Shown here in pieces: positions 10,070 to 21,513 of a DNA stretch of 64,000 bases. The stretch lies in contig NC_039359.1 of assembly GCF_003573695.1 (NCBI RefSeq), forward strand, positions 91,297,385 to 91,361,384. The letters are read 5' to 3'. The position numbers and the translations under genes were made by a program. Positions within the stretch are counted from its first letter, which is position 1, and every line of letters starts with the position of its first letter. Origin of the DNA: Papaver somniferum. Lineage: Eukaryota; Streptophyta; Magnoliopsida; Ranunculales; Papaveraceae. The notes under the pieces were generated by a model. The model was not told the DNA's origin, searched no databases, and worked only from the letters and a program-made list of their open reading frames with translations.

Positions 10070-11293
10070 CTACACCTTCTGACCTGTATGCATAAACTTG
10101 CTATCATCTGGAACGTACATGTCAGACTCCTCTCCAAGATCTTCCAACGAAACGAAGGTATTCATGTGAGGAATTGCTTGAGAACGCACCACATACTTAG
10201 TCCATAGTTTCTTTAAAGTGAGTGTAGTAGGGTCATAACAGCATAGATATTTCTTGATGATGTCACGAGTCTCCCACAGCAAAATTTGATTGCTTGGTGT
10301 TACGGAAAATGGTTCATAGTAAGGTTGACCACCCCTTGTTTCATATTTTATACTGAACTCCCGAATCCAAACCCAAGGGTTCGAGTCATCGTTGTCATCC
10401 AAAGGGCAGTACTCAGAAGGGCCGCAACTCTTCTTGTTGCTCTTCTTCTTCTTTTCTTTCTTTAGAGTCCATATATCCATACAAATTCCTTCGAACCATG
10501 TCTAGAAAAACTTTGAGCAGTTCTCTCATGATAAAAACTTAAACTCCCTCTTAAAGACACGAGATGAACTTGATAACTAGGAAAATATCCGGGAACCTTT
10601 TCAAAACACGGTGACTAAACGTCTCATCTGCTAAATCAAAGGCAACGATGTTATTGAATTCCAAATCTGTACTCTGATCTAACCAATAAAGTGAGTTGTT
10701 TGCAAAAACTGCCGTGTTCTTAATAATGTAAGGGATTTCCCCTTTGTATCTCCACCCATTGCCATCACCAAGGGTGTAAACCTGAACCTTTCCCCGAACG
10801 AATCCGACCCTGAGGTCGTAGTAAACTTCAAAAACTTTGTACTCGTTAGTGGATGTTGAATAACCAAATCCAGTGTACTCCATACAATATATTCCACCTG
10901 TATCCATCTTTGGAAGATAAACGTATTCTCCTGTCAATGGGGTTGCAGATAATATTAACAGGACTCCTGTTTTCTGGAAAACAAACTAAACCATTGCAAG
11001 AACCATATATATCAGGTATACATTCGTCTTGACCTAAACAGTGATCAATCTTTGTAAGGGACTGAAAAGAATGTTGTTCAACATTCACCTCTTCTTCGGC
11101 ATAACACAATTGGAACTTATGCCCTGTGAAAAGGAAACCAGTCTTTGGTTTTTTCAAGTGATTTCTCCGTAACTTGCATACTGCTCTCACGAGAAAGTAT
11201 GTTTTCTGTAATATCTGAGATTATGATTACTCCATTGCTCTTGATAGAACTGTCCGCGATTACTCTTCTTTTGGATCTATCATGATCTTCCAT
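10070..11293 (-). pseudogene. F-box/FBA gene 2, broken
   Basis: The start is intact (ATG at 11293-11291, then EDHDRSKRRVIADSS). Compared with F-box 1, 29 bases in the heart of the F-box (the IPVEFVSRS codons) are replaced by three bases near 11200, a net loss of 26 that removes the SKP1-binding core and shifts the frame. RAVCKL and KKPKTGFLF follow in the new frame. A single extra T in the CNPM codons near 10942 shifts it again, after which TGEYVYLP, STNEYKV and SLYWLD are readable. The C-terminal part (SNPWVWIREF, SQAIPHMNTFVSLEDLGE) lies at 10070-10480 behind another break at 10480-10560. A lysine-rich stretch separates the two parts of the FBA region, as in the sister copies. Confidence 0.85.
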
Positions 11294-11842
11294 GGTTGAA
11301 GAGAGCATCACACTAGTCACGAAACTAAACCCTAGAAATAAGAAGCCAAAGTCGTGTTTACGTACAAAAAAAAGGTTGAAGCACCGTCTCAATTACATAT
11401 AAAAGCACCACATTTTAACCATGACGATCATGCGGGACACCCAAAAACACTGTTGGGGGCCTTAAGTATACCTCGACCTCCTCATACCAAGACGCTGCTG
11501 TTGTTGATATATGGGAAAATGAAGAAACATGCGCTAGCAGCCAGATGCATCAATATTCAAGCAAATGTAGTTATGAGGACGGAGTTTATTTTATTTTCCG
11601 GTTGGTGTGCACAAAAATTGCCTCAACTTTAATCAAATTCACAAATCAACCGGAATAAACAAAATAATTGAAATTACTGTCATTTTGCATTATTATATTA
11701 TATGGAAAAAATAAAAGAAAAGAAATCCTATTTAACATGATAAAAATAATTCAATTCAATTTTCAGAAATTTGGACTTAAAAGGTACGAAATAAAAGTGA
11801 AAGTAATACTTGGACCTGGAGTCTATGGTTGCAAATCTAGTC
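11294..11842. other. Spacer between F-box genes 2 and 3
   Basis: The right part of gene 2's leader (GGTTGAAGAGAGCATCA and the stretch to about 11440) matches the leaders of genes 1 and 3. 11690-11840 matches the 3' flank of the other copies. No separate gene is supported. Confidence 0.5.
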
Positions 11843-12196
11843 CTACACATTCCGACTCATATGCATAAATTTACTATCATCTGGAATGTACCTCGCAGAC
11901 TTCTCTCCAAGATCTTCCAACGAAACAAAGCTACTCATGTGGGGAATTGCTTGAGCATACAACATACCAGTATTCCAGAGATAATTTGTAATTGTAGTAT
12001 TAGGTTCATAACAAATAGGTGTTTTATAGTCTTGCACATCACAGTTCTCCCACATCAAAACTTGATTGTTACTTGTTATCGAAAACGGCTCAAAATGTCT
12101 GTAATCAGGGAACTCGGTTTTGTATTTCATACTGATCTCCCTGATCCAAACCCACCGGTTCGAGTCATCATTCTCGTCCACAGGGGAGTAGCATAC
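11843..12196 (-). pseudogene. F-box/FBA gene 3, C-terminal half
   Basis: The minus strand encodes the last third of the FBA region: YSPVDENDDSNRWVWIREIS, YRHFEPFSI, QAIPHMSSFVSLEDLGEK and the usual PDDSKFMH end. It begins at 12196 with the bases GTATG (minus strand), the same five bases that end the other half at 13504-13508, which faces the opposite way. Joined across GTATG, the two halves would read through in frame, so they come from one gene. The five bases are the target duplication of the LTR element lying between them. Confidence 0.85.
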
Positions 12197-12513
12197 AATT
12201 AGGAAATAATATATGAGAGTCTATATTTAGGAGATATGCATTTAGGTTGTGAGATTTATATTAGGAATTATCTTGAGAGCCAAGTCTTGTGCCTTGAGAG
12301 CCAAGTCTTGTGATTGTATAAATAGCTAGAGAATTAATGAAAAAGATACACCGAATTATTATCAATGTAGTCTTTTATGCTTCCGCGTTTATGCTCTCCT
12401 CTCTCTTGCTCGATCCTTAACATGACTTGGCTCTCAAGATAATTCCTAATATAACTCTCACAACCTAAATGCATATCTCCTAAATATAGACTCTCATATA
12501 TTATTTCCTAATA
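12197..12513 (+). mobile_element. 226-bp LTR plus inverted LTR fragment
   Basis: 12197-12422 is a full 226-bp LTR (starts AATTAGGAAATAAT, a variant of TATTAGG; ends CCTTAACA) with a TATA region TTGTATAAATAGC. It is followed at once by 12424-12513, an inverted copy of the first 90 bases of the same LTR, ending CCTAATA. The pair forms a fold-back structure between the two halves of F-box 3. A second full LTR of the same family lies at 13509-13734. Confidence 0.8.
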
Positions 12514-13508
12514 GATGGTAACGATGATAATACGCCTGTTAATACTATTGAAAGAAAGTTACTCACAGGGAACATTCTTGGAACCAGCAATGGGTTAATC
12601 AAGAATCTCAATGTAGATATAACAGCAAAGGTACTTTCTCATATCCCTATCGAGTGTGTCTCGCTGGGCAGAGCAGTGTGCAAACTTTGGAGAATCCTCT
12701 TGAAAAAGCCAAAGACGGGTTTCCTTCTAGCAGTTTCGGAAATCGGAAGACACTCTGAAGAAATCCAGATCTTCTACGTATACAACGAGGAGGTAAGTAT
12801 TCATGATGAACCGATTTCTCACAAGACACTTGCAAAGATAGACCTTGGGTTAGGTCTATCCCGAGATATCCCTGTTCAGCTGATAAAAAATGGACCTTTT
12901 AATCCTGTCATATATGGTTCCTGCAATGGTTTAGTGTGCTTTCCTGTTCAAAATGATGAAACGAAGTCTCTTTTCTACATATGCAATCCAATGACAGGAG
13001 AATATGTTTATCTTCCGGAGATGGATTTTGGTGAAATATCGAGACCTGAGGTGCTCGGTGGATTTGGTTATTGTCAATCTACTAATGAGTACAAGGTTGT
13101 TCAAGTTACCTATGAGTACAACCAATTCGAGCAGTTGGGAAGGGTTCAGGTATACACACTTGGTAGTGGCAGCGGGTGGAGAAACAAAGGGGAAATACAT
13201 TACACTAGTAAAGAAAGATTGGTTTTTGCAAACGAGGCACTTTATTGGCTAGAGCATATTGAAGATGACTGGAACCTCAGAACTTTTCATTTAGCAGATG
13301 AGACGTTTGGTACCGTCCCAATGCCACCTTGTCATGATGTTGTCCGCGGTTACAGAGAACTTGTGTCCTTAAATGGTTGTTTATGTGCTTATCATGTTAC
13401 AGTTGAAAGGTGTTCTGAACAAGAGGACGATGCTTATTATCGTAAGGAAGATAAACGCATGGATATGTGGATATTAAAGAAAGTGCAGAAAAACAAGAAG
13501 AATGTATG
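12514..13508 (+). pseudogene. F-box/FBA gene 3, N-terminal part, inverted
   Basis: A continuous plus-strand reading covers an F-box (VDITAKVLSHIPIECVSLGR), CKLWRILLKKPKTGFLL, VIYGSCNGLVCFP, CNPMTGEYVYLPEM, GGFGYCQSTNEYKVVQVTY and WILKKVQKNKKN, and then meets the LTR at GTATG (13504-13508). All other copies lie on the minus strand. No ATG is found in frame; the frame simply opens at the LTR junction at 12513. The leader and the first codons (ENHDRSK, with ATC in place of ATG) remain near 15173-15200 on the minus strand. About 2.6 kb carrying this part and the LTR element appears to have been inverted. Confidence 0.85.
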
Positions 13509-15172
13509 TATTAGGAAATAATATATGAGAGTCTATATTTAGGAGATATGCATTTAGGTTGTGAGAGTTATATTAGGAATTATCTTGAGAGCCAAGTCTT
13601 GTGCCTTGAGAGCCAAGTCTTGTGATTGTATAAATAGCTAGAGAATTAATGAAAAAGATACACCGAATTATTATCAATGTAGATGTTTACGCTTCCGCGT
13701 TTATGCTCTCCTTTCTCTTGCTCGATCCTTAACATGGTATCAGAGCGAGGTGAGAGGAAGAGAGAGGAGATGAAGAAAGGTTTAAAAAAAAAAAAAAAGT
13801 TAGAAGAGTTTTTCCGTTTAGGGTTAAAAAAAAAAAAAAAAAAGACGGCGCAAAGTTCTAATGATAAAAAAAAAAAAGACGTAAGGTATGTTGCTGCTCC
13901 AAAACCCGTGGCTTGTAAAGCCATGTTGCTGTTTTTCAAAGGAAGGAAGATGCTGTCATGAACGCAAGGTTACTGTTCGTAACTTGTTGGATTGGAGAAC
14001 AAGTTTTGGTCGCTGTTAGATCTGTCAAAAGCAGTGATTCAGTGAGGATGGATGCCGTAATAGGATCTGCTGCCAGTTGTTTTTCTTGGACGATTGGTGG
14101 TTGATCGATGAATCTGAGTTCCAGTTTGGTTAGAGTACGGAGCAAACAAAGAAGAATTGGTGGGTTCTGCTGGTTGTCTTGAAAAGAAGGCTGCTACAAG
14201 AACCTTTTGATCAAGAAGAAAAAGGAAGAAAAGATGGAGAAGAAATTAGTACCATGAAGATGAGTTGATGCCGACTGGATCAGAATAGGGAGTGTTGGAT
14301 TCAGTTGAGCTCGAGAAAGATCAACGGAAGAGAGGATACAGAGCTTTGCAGTGACGATGACTATAAAACGGTGGTTTGATGATAAGAACTCGAGTTGTTG
14401 CGAGCAATCGACGGAGTTGCAGAGAGAATGGTTGCTGCCAGCGATAGAAGGTCCTGCAGTCGTGTAAGGAGCAGTTGTTGTTAATGGTGACTTCTGGTAC
14501 TGGTCATTGCATTGTGAGAACGAGAGAGAAGCTTGAACTACAGAGAAGAAACCGAAGGGGATGGAAGAAGCTCAAGCTGTTGACTGCTGTAATAATTCCA
14601 TGAAGAGAGAAGAGTATTGCCGATCGATAGTGATCATCAATGGCTCAAATAAAGAAGTTTGGGTACGACTTTTAGTTGGAATTTTTGGGTGAGATTTGAT
14701 TAATCAAACCCGTGAAGAAGAACTGTTGCAGCCGTGTTATATAAAGAGGGTGAATGATTGATAAGGGAGTTGAGCAAGGTGATGTTGTCATTGTTGGCAG
14801 TGGCGATGATGATCTGCTGCTATTGTTAAAAGATGAAGATGGTCACAAGGTCCGTAAAAAAAAAAAAAAAAAAATAGTACGTGATGTTTAGAGTTTGTGA
14901 GGAAGTGTTATTGCAAGACAGTAACAGTACGTGATATGTTATAAAAAAACAATTATAGTTACAGAATTGTTACAGATGAACAAGTAGTGTGACTAAAGGA
15001 TGTCACAGTTAAGAAGAATCGTTACAGAAGCATAACAGAAGCAAGTGTGACAGTTCTGTCAGAGGAGTTGCAAAAAGCTGTTAAAGAGTTTGAAGAAGCT
15101 TAAGGCGAGTGGTGATTGAAGAGTTTGTGGCAGAAACTTGGAAGTCTTACCCAAAAGCAAGTGTGACAGTTC
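13509..15172 (+). mobile_element. Non-coding LTR element with Met-tRNA primer site
   Basis: A 226-bp LTR (TATTAGG... to ...TTAACA, 13509-13734) is followed directly by TGGTATCAGAGC at 13735-13746, the usual copia primer-binding site for initiator methionine tRNA. The remaining 1.4 kb has A-runs at 13787, 13828 and 14855 and no coding frame, and no 3' LTR is seen. The LTR ends match those of Copia-B, so it may be a non-autonomous relative mobilised in trans; that is an inference. Its 5' edge interrupts F-box 3 (GTATG duplication). Confidence 0.75.
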
Positions 15173-15963
15173 TTTTAGATCTATCATGATTTTCGATGGT
15201 TGAAGAGAGCATCCAGTAAGTCACGAAATGAGTACCCAAAAGGAACTGAATCGGTGGTTATAGCCAAAAAATTGAAGCGTCGTCCCAAAAACATATGAAA
15301 ACACCACATATTTGGCAACCGTCATGTGCGAACGACACCAAAGAACCTTGCACTAGAAGCCCAGTGACACCTAATGTGTTGGGTGCCTTTAGTAGTGCAC
15401 AAAAGGAGTTAAGACTGGCAGGCCATAACAAATTTTAAGCAGGTCTCTTTATTCCAACAATAAAAGTGGATAAGTGGACCGCTAACATATGCTGAGATGA
15501 AGCAACGCTCTTAAGCAGTTTCGCAAGGTGGAAAGGTGTAAGGAAAAAAAATATGGCAAGCACAAGCGTGAGGCTATACGACTACTGGCTGCTTCTCGCT
15601 GCAAATGTAGTTATGAGGAGGACAATTCTCGAAAGGGCTTTGTTTTATTTTTAAACTCGTGAGTTCATCGTTCTTGCTTGCATGCTTTAGATTAACTTGT
15701 TCTATTAGGATTTGTTGTTGATGGATACATAATGATCAACTATCGAAAGCAAGATATGATCATGCAATATGGGTTTCTATGTATTCCCTTGGCTTATATA
15801 TAGTGCGGATTAATTGGTAGATGCACTTCTTTAAAGGTTTTATTTTCTGGTTTTTGTGCACGAATGTTTCTCTGTTGATGCCTTTGTTTTTTTCTATCAT
15901 TTTGCATTGCTAGCTAATTAAATTACTGAAATGATAAAAAAAGAGAAAAAAAACTTACAGAAC
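15173..15963. other. F-box gene 3 leader remnant and spacer
   Basis: 15173-15310 matches the leader and first codons of genes 1, 2 and 5 on the minus strand (ENHDRSK codons present, the start being ATC at about 15194-15196). The rest, to the AGAAC target site at 15959-15963, is AT-rich spacer in which I recognise no gene. Confidence 0.6.
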
Positions 15964-16211
15964 TATTAGGAAAGTCTGAGACTGATATGGAAGGTCTCAG
16001 ATGTACACGTCTCTTAGAACATAAACTAGGAAAGTCTGAGACTGATATGGAATGTGTTTATACTAGGAAAGTCTAGGAAAGACTTATTCTAGGAAACCGA
16101 GACTGATATGGAATGTATTTCTAGTAGGACTCTATGATGTGGTCGCACATATATATATCCTTGTAATCAGTTTTGAAGAGACATGAAAGAATATACACAA
16201 AATTCTTAACA
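15964..16211 (+). repeat. Copia-B 5' LTR
   Basis: The 248-bp LTR begins TATTAGGAAAGTC and ends TTCTTAACA. The first two bases are TA rather than TG; the AGAAC duplication on both outer sides fixes this boundary. It contains internal repeats of AGGAAAGTCTGAGACTGATA. By eye it is identical to the 3' LTR. Confidence 0.95.
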
Positions 16212-16225
16212 TGGCATCAAGAGCC
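16212..16225 (+). promoter_or_regulatory. Copia-B primer-binding site
   Basis: TGGCATCAAGAGCC directly follows the 5' LTR. It is a variant of the TGGTATCAGAGC site complementary to the 3' end of initiator methionine tRNA, from which minus-strand DNA is primed. Confidence 0.8.
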
Positions 16226-16253
16226 AGTTTCGAAACCTAAAAAAAAACGAAAG

Positions 16254-18744
16254 ATGGTTAACGAAATTGAATCATCCAAAGGAAAGACGGTGGAATATGA
16301 TGTACAAAAGAAGAACCCCGTATATTACCTAGGTTCGAGTGATGGACCAGGAAATATCATCACGCCAATACCTTTGAGAGGAAATAATTATGATGAATGG
16401 GCTAGAGCCATAAGAAGATCGTTAATAGCCAAAAGAAAATTTGGTTTTATTGATGGAACAGTTACAAGACCTGAAGATCCGGATCAGTTGGAAGAATGGA
16501 TAGTAGTGCAATCAATGCTGGTCTCATGGATCAGTAACACGATGGAGTTATCAGTGAGATCAACTCTGGGAGATTATGAGGATGCAAGTCTATTATGGGC
16601 ACACTTGAAGAGAAGATTTTGTGTTGTTAGTGGAACAAGAATATGCCAACTAAAAGCATCTTTAAGTGACTGCAAACAGAAGAAAACGGAGGAAGTTGCT
16701 ATATATTTTGGAAGATTGAACAAAATATGGGATGAGATGGTGACTTATATGAAGATACCCCAATGCAAGTGTGGAAAGTGCACCTGTAATATTGCATCTC
16801 AGGTAAGTTTGTTGAGAGAAGAAGATTTATTGCATTATTTTCTGATTGGGTTAGATTCTGTATACAGCTCTTTGCGTGAACAATTGCTTGCAAGAGAACC
16901 ATTGCCGTCTGTGGATGTTGCGTATCAAACAATTGTGAACTCAGAACGCCTGAAAATTGGAGAGGGAGTTGTGACTACAGAGATGCAAGAGAATGTTATG
17001 GCTTTTAAGGTGCAATCTGATCAACGCCTACTTAATAGTGCTTATGATCCCAACAAGTACTGCAAAACTTGCAGCAGACAAGGACACTCTGATGATGGAT
17101 GTTTTAAGATTATTGGATATCCAGAATGGTGGGGAGACAGACCAAAGAATGGAAGAGGAGGAAGAACTGGAGGAAGAGGACGTACTGGAAGAGGAGGTAG
17201 AGGACAAGGAGGAAATCCTGTTCGTGCTCATAACCTGCATATTTCGGCAGCAAAGGAGAGTGCTGGTGCTAGTACGTCATCAGCTGATGGAACGGGTCTA
17301 GTAGGAGTTACATCAGCACAAGTTCAAGAGGTGATGGAGTTTTTAAACTCAAGAAAGTCTAGTTCTCATCTACAAGGTAAAAAGAATAAAACATCCTGGA
17401 TTGTTGACACAGGTGCAACAAATCATGTTACGTATGAACTTCTTAACATGAGGAGTGTACGAGATATTAGGTAATGTTCAGTTGGATTGCCTAATGGAAA
17501 ATATGCATACTCTGAGAAAATTGGAACCGTGATTCTCCCTGGTGGATTGAAACTTGAAAACGTGCTTTATGTACCGCAGATAACCTGTAACCTAATTTCA
17601 GTCACACAACTTATTGATGAGATGAGTTGTATTATTAAATGTACTAACAAATTATGTCTTATACAGGACCGGTCTACGAGGAGGATGATTGGAGTGGCTG
17701 AGAGACAAGGTGGACTATATATTTTCTGTGGTGTGCCGCATGTTGAAGTTATGGCTGTGCATGAAGATTCATATGAGTTGTGGCATCAGCATATGGGACA
17801 TCCATCAGAAAAAGTTTTGCAGAAATTGCAAGGTGTGAGTAGATTAATTAAGAAGAATAATGATGCTTGTGATATTTGTCCCCGGGCAAAGCATCGTAGA
17901 AGCAGTTTTACTAGTAGTTTGAGTAAATCGAATTGTATTTTTGATTTAGTTCATATAGATTTATGGGGTCCTTATAAGATCCATTCATCATGTGGAGCAC
18001 AATATTTTCTAACAATAGTTGATGATTTTTCAAGAGGTGTTTGGATTTATTTAATTCGGAATAAAACAGAAGTTGAATCAATATTTCGTGAATTTGTTGC
18101 TCTTGTGAAGCGTCAGTTTAACAAGGATATTAAAATTGTTAGAAGTGATAATGGAACGGAATTTAATGCATTACGTGGGTATTTTAAGACTAGTGGAATA
18201 GTCTTTGAGACGTCTTGTGTAGGCACTCCACAACAGAATGGAAGAGTTGAGAGAAAACATCAACATATAATGAATGTGGCACGGGCTTTGAGATTTCAAG
18301 CAAGCTTGCCGAAACGGTTTTGGGGAGAGTGTGCATTGACAGCGGCGTACTTGATCAATCGTACTCCTACACCTATCCTAAATAATAAAACACCATATGA
18401 AGTATTGTTTGGAAAACCACCTCTATATAAACAGTTGAAGGTCTTTGGATGTTTGTGTTATGTATATGATCAAAGTAGCAAAGGAGATAAGTTTGCTAGT
18501 CGAGGAAGAAGGTGTGTGTTTCTAGGATATCCATTCGGTAAGAAGGCATGGAAAGTGTACGATATCGACACAAGAAGGTTTATAGTGTCTAGAGATGTAA
18601 AATTCTATGAGACACAATTTCCATATAAGACCGAGTTGGATGGAACTAGAACTCATATAACGACTGATGTCGCTGGCACTACACATGAGACAGATCGTGT
18701 TGGTGAAGAATGGAGTGATGATAGTGATGAAGATTCAGTCATAG
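16254..18744 (+). pseudogene. Copia-B gag-protease-integrase
   Basis: The start chosen is ATG at 16254 (VNEIESSKGK), 42 bp behind the LTR; the longer frame from 16173 would begin inside the LTR. Domains in order: gag (PIPLRGNNYDEWARAI, then LLHYFLIGLDSVYSSLREQL), zinc knuckle CKTCSRQGHSDDGC, a Gly/Arg-rich tract, protease SWIVDTGATNHV, stop TAA at 17472-17474, the GAG pre-integrase motif LWHQHMGHPS, and the integrase core with HIDLWGPY, VRSDNGTEF and TPQQNGRVERKHQ (Asp, Asp, Glu). The C-terminal linker is cut at 18744 by Gypsy-A; across the CATAG duplication the frame continues at 27713. Confidence 0.92.
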
Positions 18745-20385
18745 TGATAGACGCATTTATGTGTCTAATATAGCTCATTTGTATATATTGTTAGTACTCG
18801 ATATTGTACTTATTTGGTTATTTTATGTATTTGTAGGTGTTTTTGGAAAATAATCTCTTGCGGCGAATTTGGTTAAAATGTGGCATTTAGACCTCCGTTG
18901 ATAACGTACCAGAAGCGCCTCAGAAGTGTACCGGAAGTATCCCAGAAATACCCCGGAGGAACCCCGAAAAAAGTGCGGAAAATGCCCCAGAGGACACTTG
19001 CTATACGGACCCTTGATTGATAAGGGGTAGCCTAATTACTAAGGGGTGACCCATTTCCAGGCATCTGCTAAAGGGAGACCAGCCACAGATAAGGGGAGGT
19101 CATCTTCATAGTTTCAAACTAAAAAAATGGCGGAAAAATGCATGCAAGAACTGGCAGATTTTGTGTTCGATCTTGGAGCTGTTTTAGAGCGATTCAATGG
19201 GTGTATTTGGTATGTATGGACTCTACAATACATAAGGGGCCTGTTTAAATCGTCTAGACCCAGCCAATTGGGCTGGATAAGTCGGAAAAATCACACAAAG
19301 TCCAAACAGGGACACGTACTTTCTGTTGAAGTTTCAAAGATTTTTTGAGAGAGTTTTGGGCGAGTCTCACGCTGGATAGACTCTCTATAGTATTATTCAA
19401 GTCCTGGGAGAGTCTTGGGGAAAGTTTATAGCTAACAAACGCGTACAGGGAGATGACAGGAGAGATATTCTCTCAACAGCGCAGAGAAGAGAGAAGAAAG
19501 AAGAAGTCGGATTCACTCGAGATTTTTGGGGGTTTGATAGCTATATAAGTGTTGTTTCGAGTCATAATAAGGGTTAGAAAAGTTTAGTAGAGAATTGGGA
19601 GAGGTTTAGAGCACTACAGAGCAAGAAAATCCAAGTTGCAGAGATTCTGGTTCTGCTGCTGCTGCTGCTGCGAGGAGGAAGAACGTGAAGAACAGACTCT
19701 CCAAGACCGTCGTTTATCAACAGTACCATCGACTGTCCGCTGTGGGTCGTAGTTCTTCAATGACAACAGCGCCTCAGCTCTGTCGTTGATTCTGGACGTC
19801 TTCTGGGGGTCGCAAAATTCTGTTTTACATCAATTTCTTGTCTTTCTCTTCATTGTAAAACATGTTTGAGTATCTATGAAATATTTTGAGAGGTTTTCCA
19901 ACATGTTGAGCGGCTAAATTCTTGGTGATTAAGGCAATGGAGGATCTATTCACTCATGTTTGATTGGTAATATTTTTATTTATAATTTCTTTAATTATTC
20001 ACTTTATTTAATTCACTTGGATAAATATAAAAAAGAGGAGAAAATGGTTTTCTTAATTAGTTGTGAATCAGTTTGATGTTTTATGCTTAGAATAATTCTT
20101 TGATAAATCATGCTTAAGGATTACAACTTAATATTTGGACACCTTTTAAATTAAAAAGTGATTTAATAAGAAAAAGAGCTTAATAATAATTTCTGAAATA
20201 TTATTTATAACCAATTAACTTGTGGTAGTGAATCCTGAGCCTTAATCCTTCTAAAATATTGACATTACTATTAATTTCCTTCATTTATTTATTTTCTTAA
20301 ATCTAAAAAAAAAGAGTTACCTTCACAAGTTCGAAAAGAACCCCTTTTACCACTATCTACTACAATCACTATTTGAAAACTACCA
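18745..20385 (+). repeat. Gypsy-A 5' LTR
   Basis: The LTR has TG...CA ends, TGATAG to CTACCA. A TATA-like TAGCTATATAAG lies near 19540. A (CTG) run near 19650 differs in length from the 3' copy. The 73-residue open frame inside it (19127-19348) recurs in the other LTR only because the LTRs are copies. Confidence 0.92.
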
Positions 20386-20391
20386 AATTTT

Positions 20392-20408
20392 TGGCGCCGC
20401 CGACGCGG
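20392..20408 (+). promoter_or_regulatory. Gypsy-A primer-binding site
   Basis: TGGCGCCGCCGACGCGG lies six bases behind the LTR. It corresponds in position and first eight bases to the TGGCGCCGTTG... site (usually assigned to an aspartate tRNA) seen intact in element D, but differs after that. Confidence 0.7.
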
Positions 20409-21513
20409 ATTTGTGTTTAGGTAGCATTTTTTTTAGATTTTTTTTTTATTATTATTCTTGTTCTTCTTTACGTTTTTGGTTTTTTTTGTTTCCTTGCAGA
20501 TTTTTGAAGTTGGAGCGAGAGATAAATTTGCCAAAGCTTGTGGTGATTTACTTAAAGTTTGGGAGTGAAAACCAAAGCTAAAGGAGCGAAAAGAAGAAGA
20601 TTTTCTTTATTTTGTTAAAAAGAGAGAAAAAAAAAAGAGAGACAGTTTTATTTTTGTAATTTTTTTTTAGACTTTCTTTTCTTTTGTATTTTTTTTTATG
20701 GACTTTGGACATTAATTTTGGGACATTTTTATTTTTATTTTTAAACCCTACGGAAGGGTACCCTTAAATATAAACTGTTTGCAGGGAAGGACGACGATTA
20801 CGATATCATCTCGGCCCCTCGGGTTCGCACACGGCATAGGAGTCGTGGCCCGAGTCGACTTCGGCGGTTCTTCGCCCGTCTGGTACGGGAGGTAAAATTC
20901 TAAACACCCGCGAATCTCCTGCAAGCGGGTTACTGGACTCCTTAAGGTGAATATATGTTGAGGACTTGAATATGGACTGTTTTTAAATTCCTAGTAAAGG
21001 GAAAGGACTGGACCATATAAGATAAGGGTTCGGATTTCATCACCGCTCCCTTCTTGCCCGCCTTAGGAAAACGAAACCTAAAGCAAACCTAAGCCTAAAA
21101 TTTGGACTAGAAAGAGACCTATAGGGTATCGAGCTTAACAGGAAAATCATTCGAAAAATATTGGTTACTCTTTTAAGCACACCTCGAAGTTCTTGACGGT
21201 TTCTGCGAGTTGAATGCGTGACTGCGCCGCATTGGATCGGTGAGGTTTTGGGTATCAAAGCTCCACTGAGCTTCCCTCGCCTCAATTCAACTTGCTTTAA
21301 CTCGGATTGATTCCAGAGGGGTTTGCTCAAATTGTAACGAATTCCCTTTCGAAGGATTAGAAGCTGGTCTAGAAACAATCTAAGTGGAGCCATCATGCTT
21401 GTTGTTTGCTAGAAATCTGTAGGTTTGCTGTGGTAAAGTCGAGTCAGCCTGCTGTGTGTTTTCTAGAACCTTCCTGTTAGGATTTTTATTTCTTTTTGAA
21501 TTCTTTTTAGTGT

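Noticed and set aside
12423..12513. A separate MITE
   Set aside because: The 90 bases are an inverted copy of the start of the adjacent LTR, so they belong to the fold-back LTR structure.
19127..19348. 73-residue ORF repeated at 26447-26668
   Set aside because: It lies in both LTRs of Gypsy-A and is conserved only because LTRs are copies of each other.
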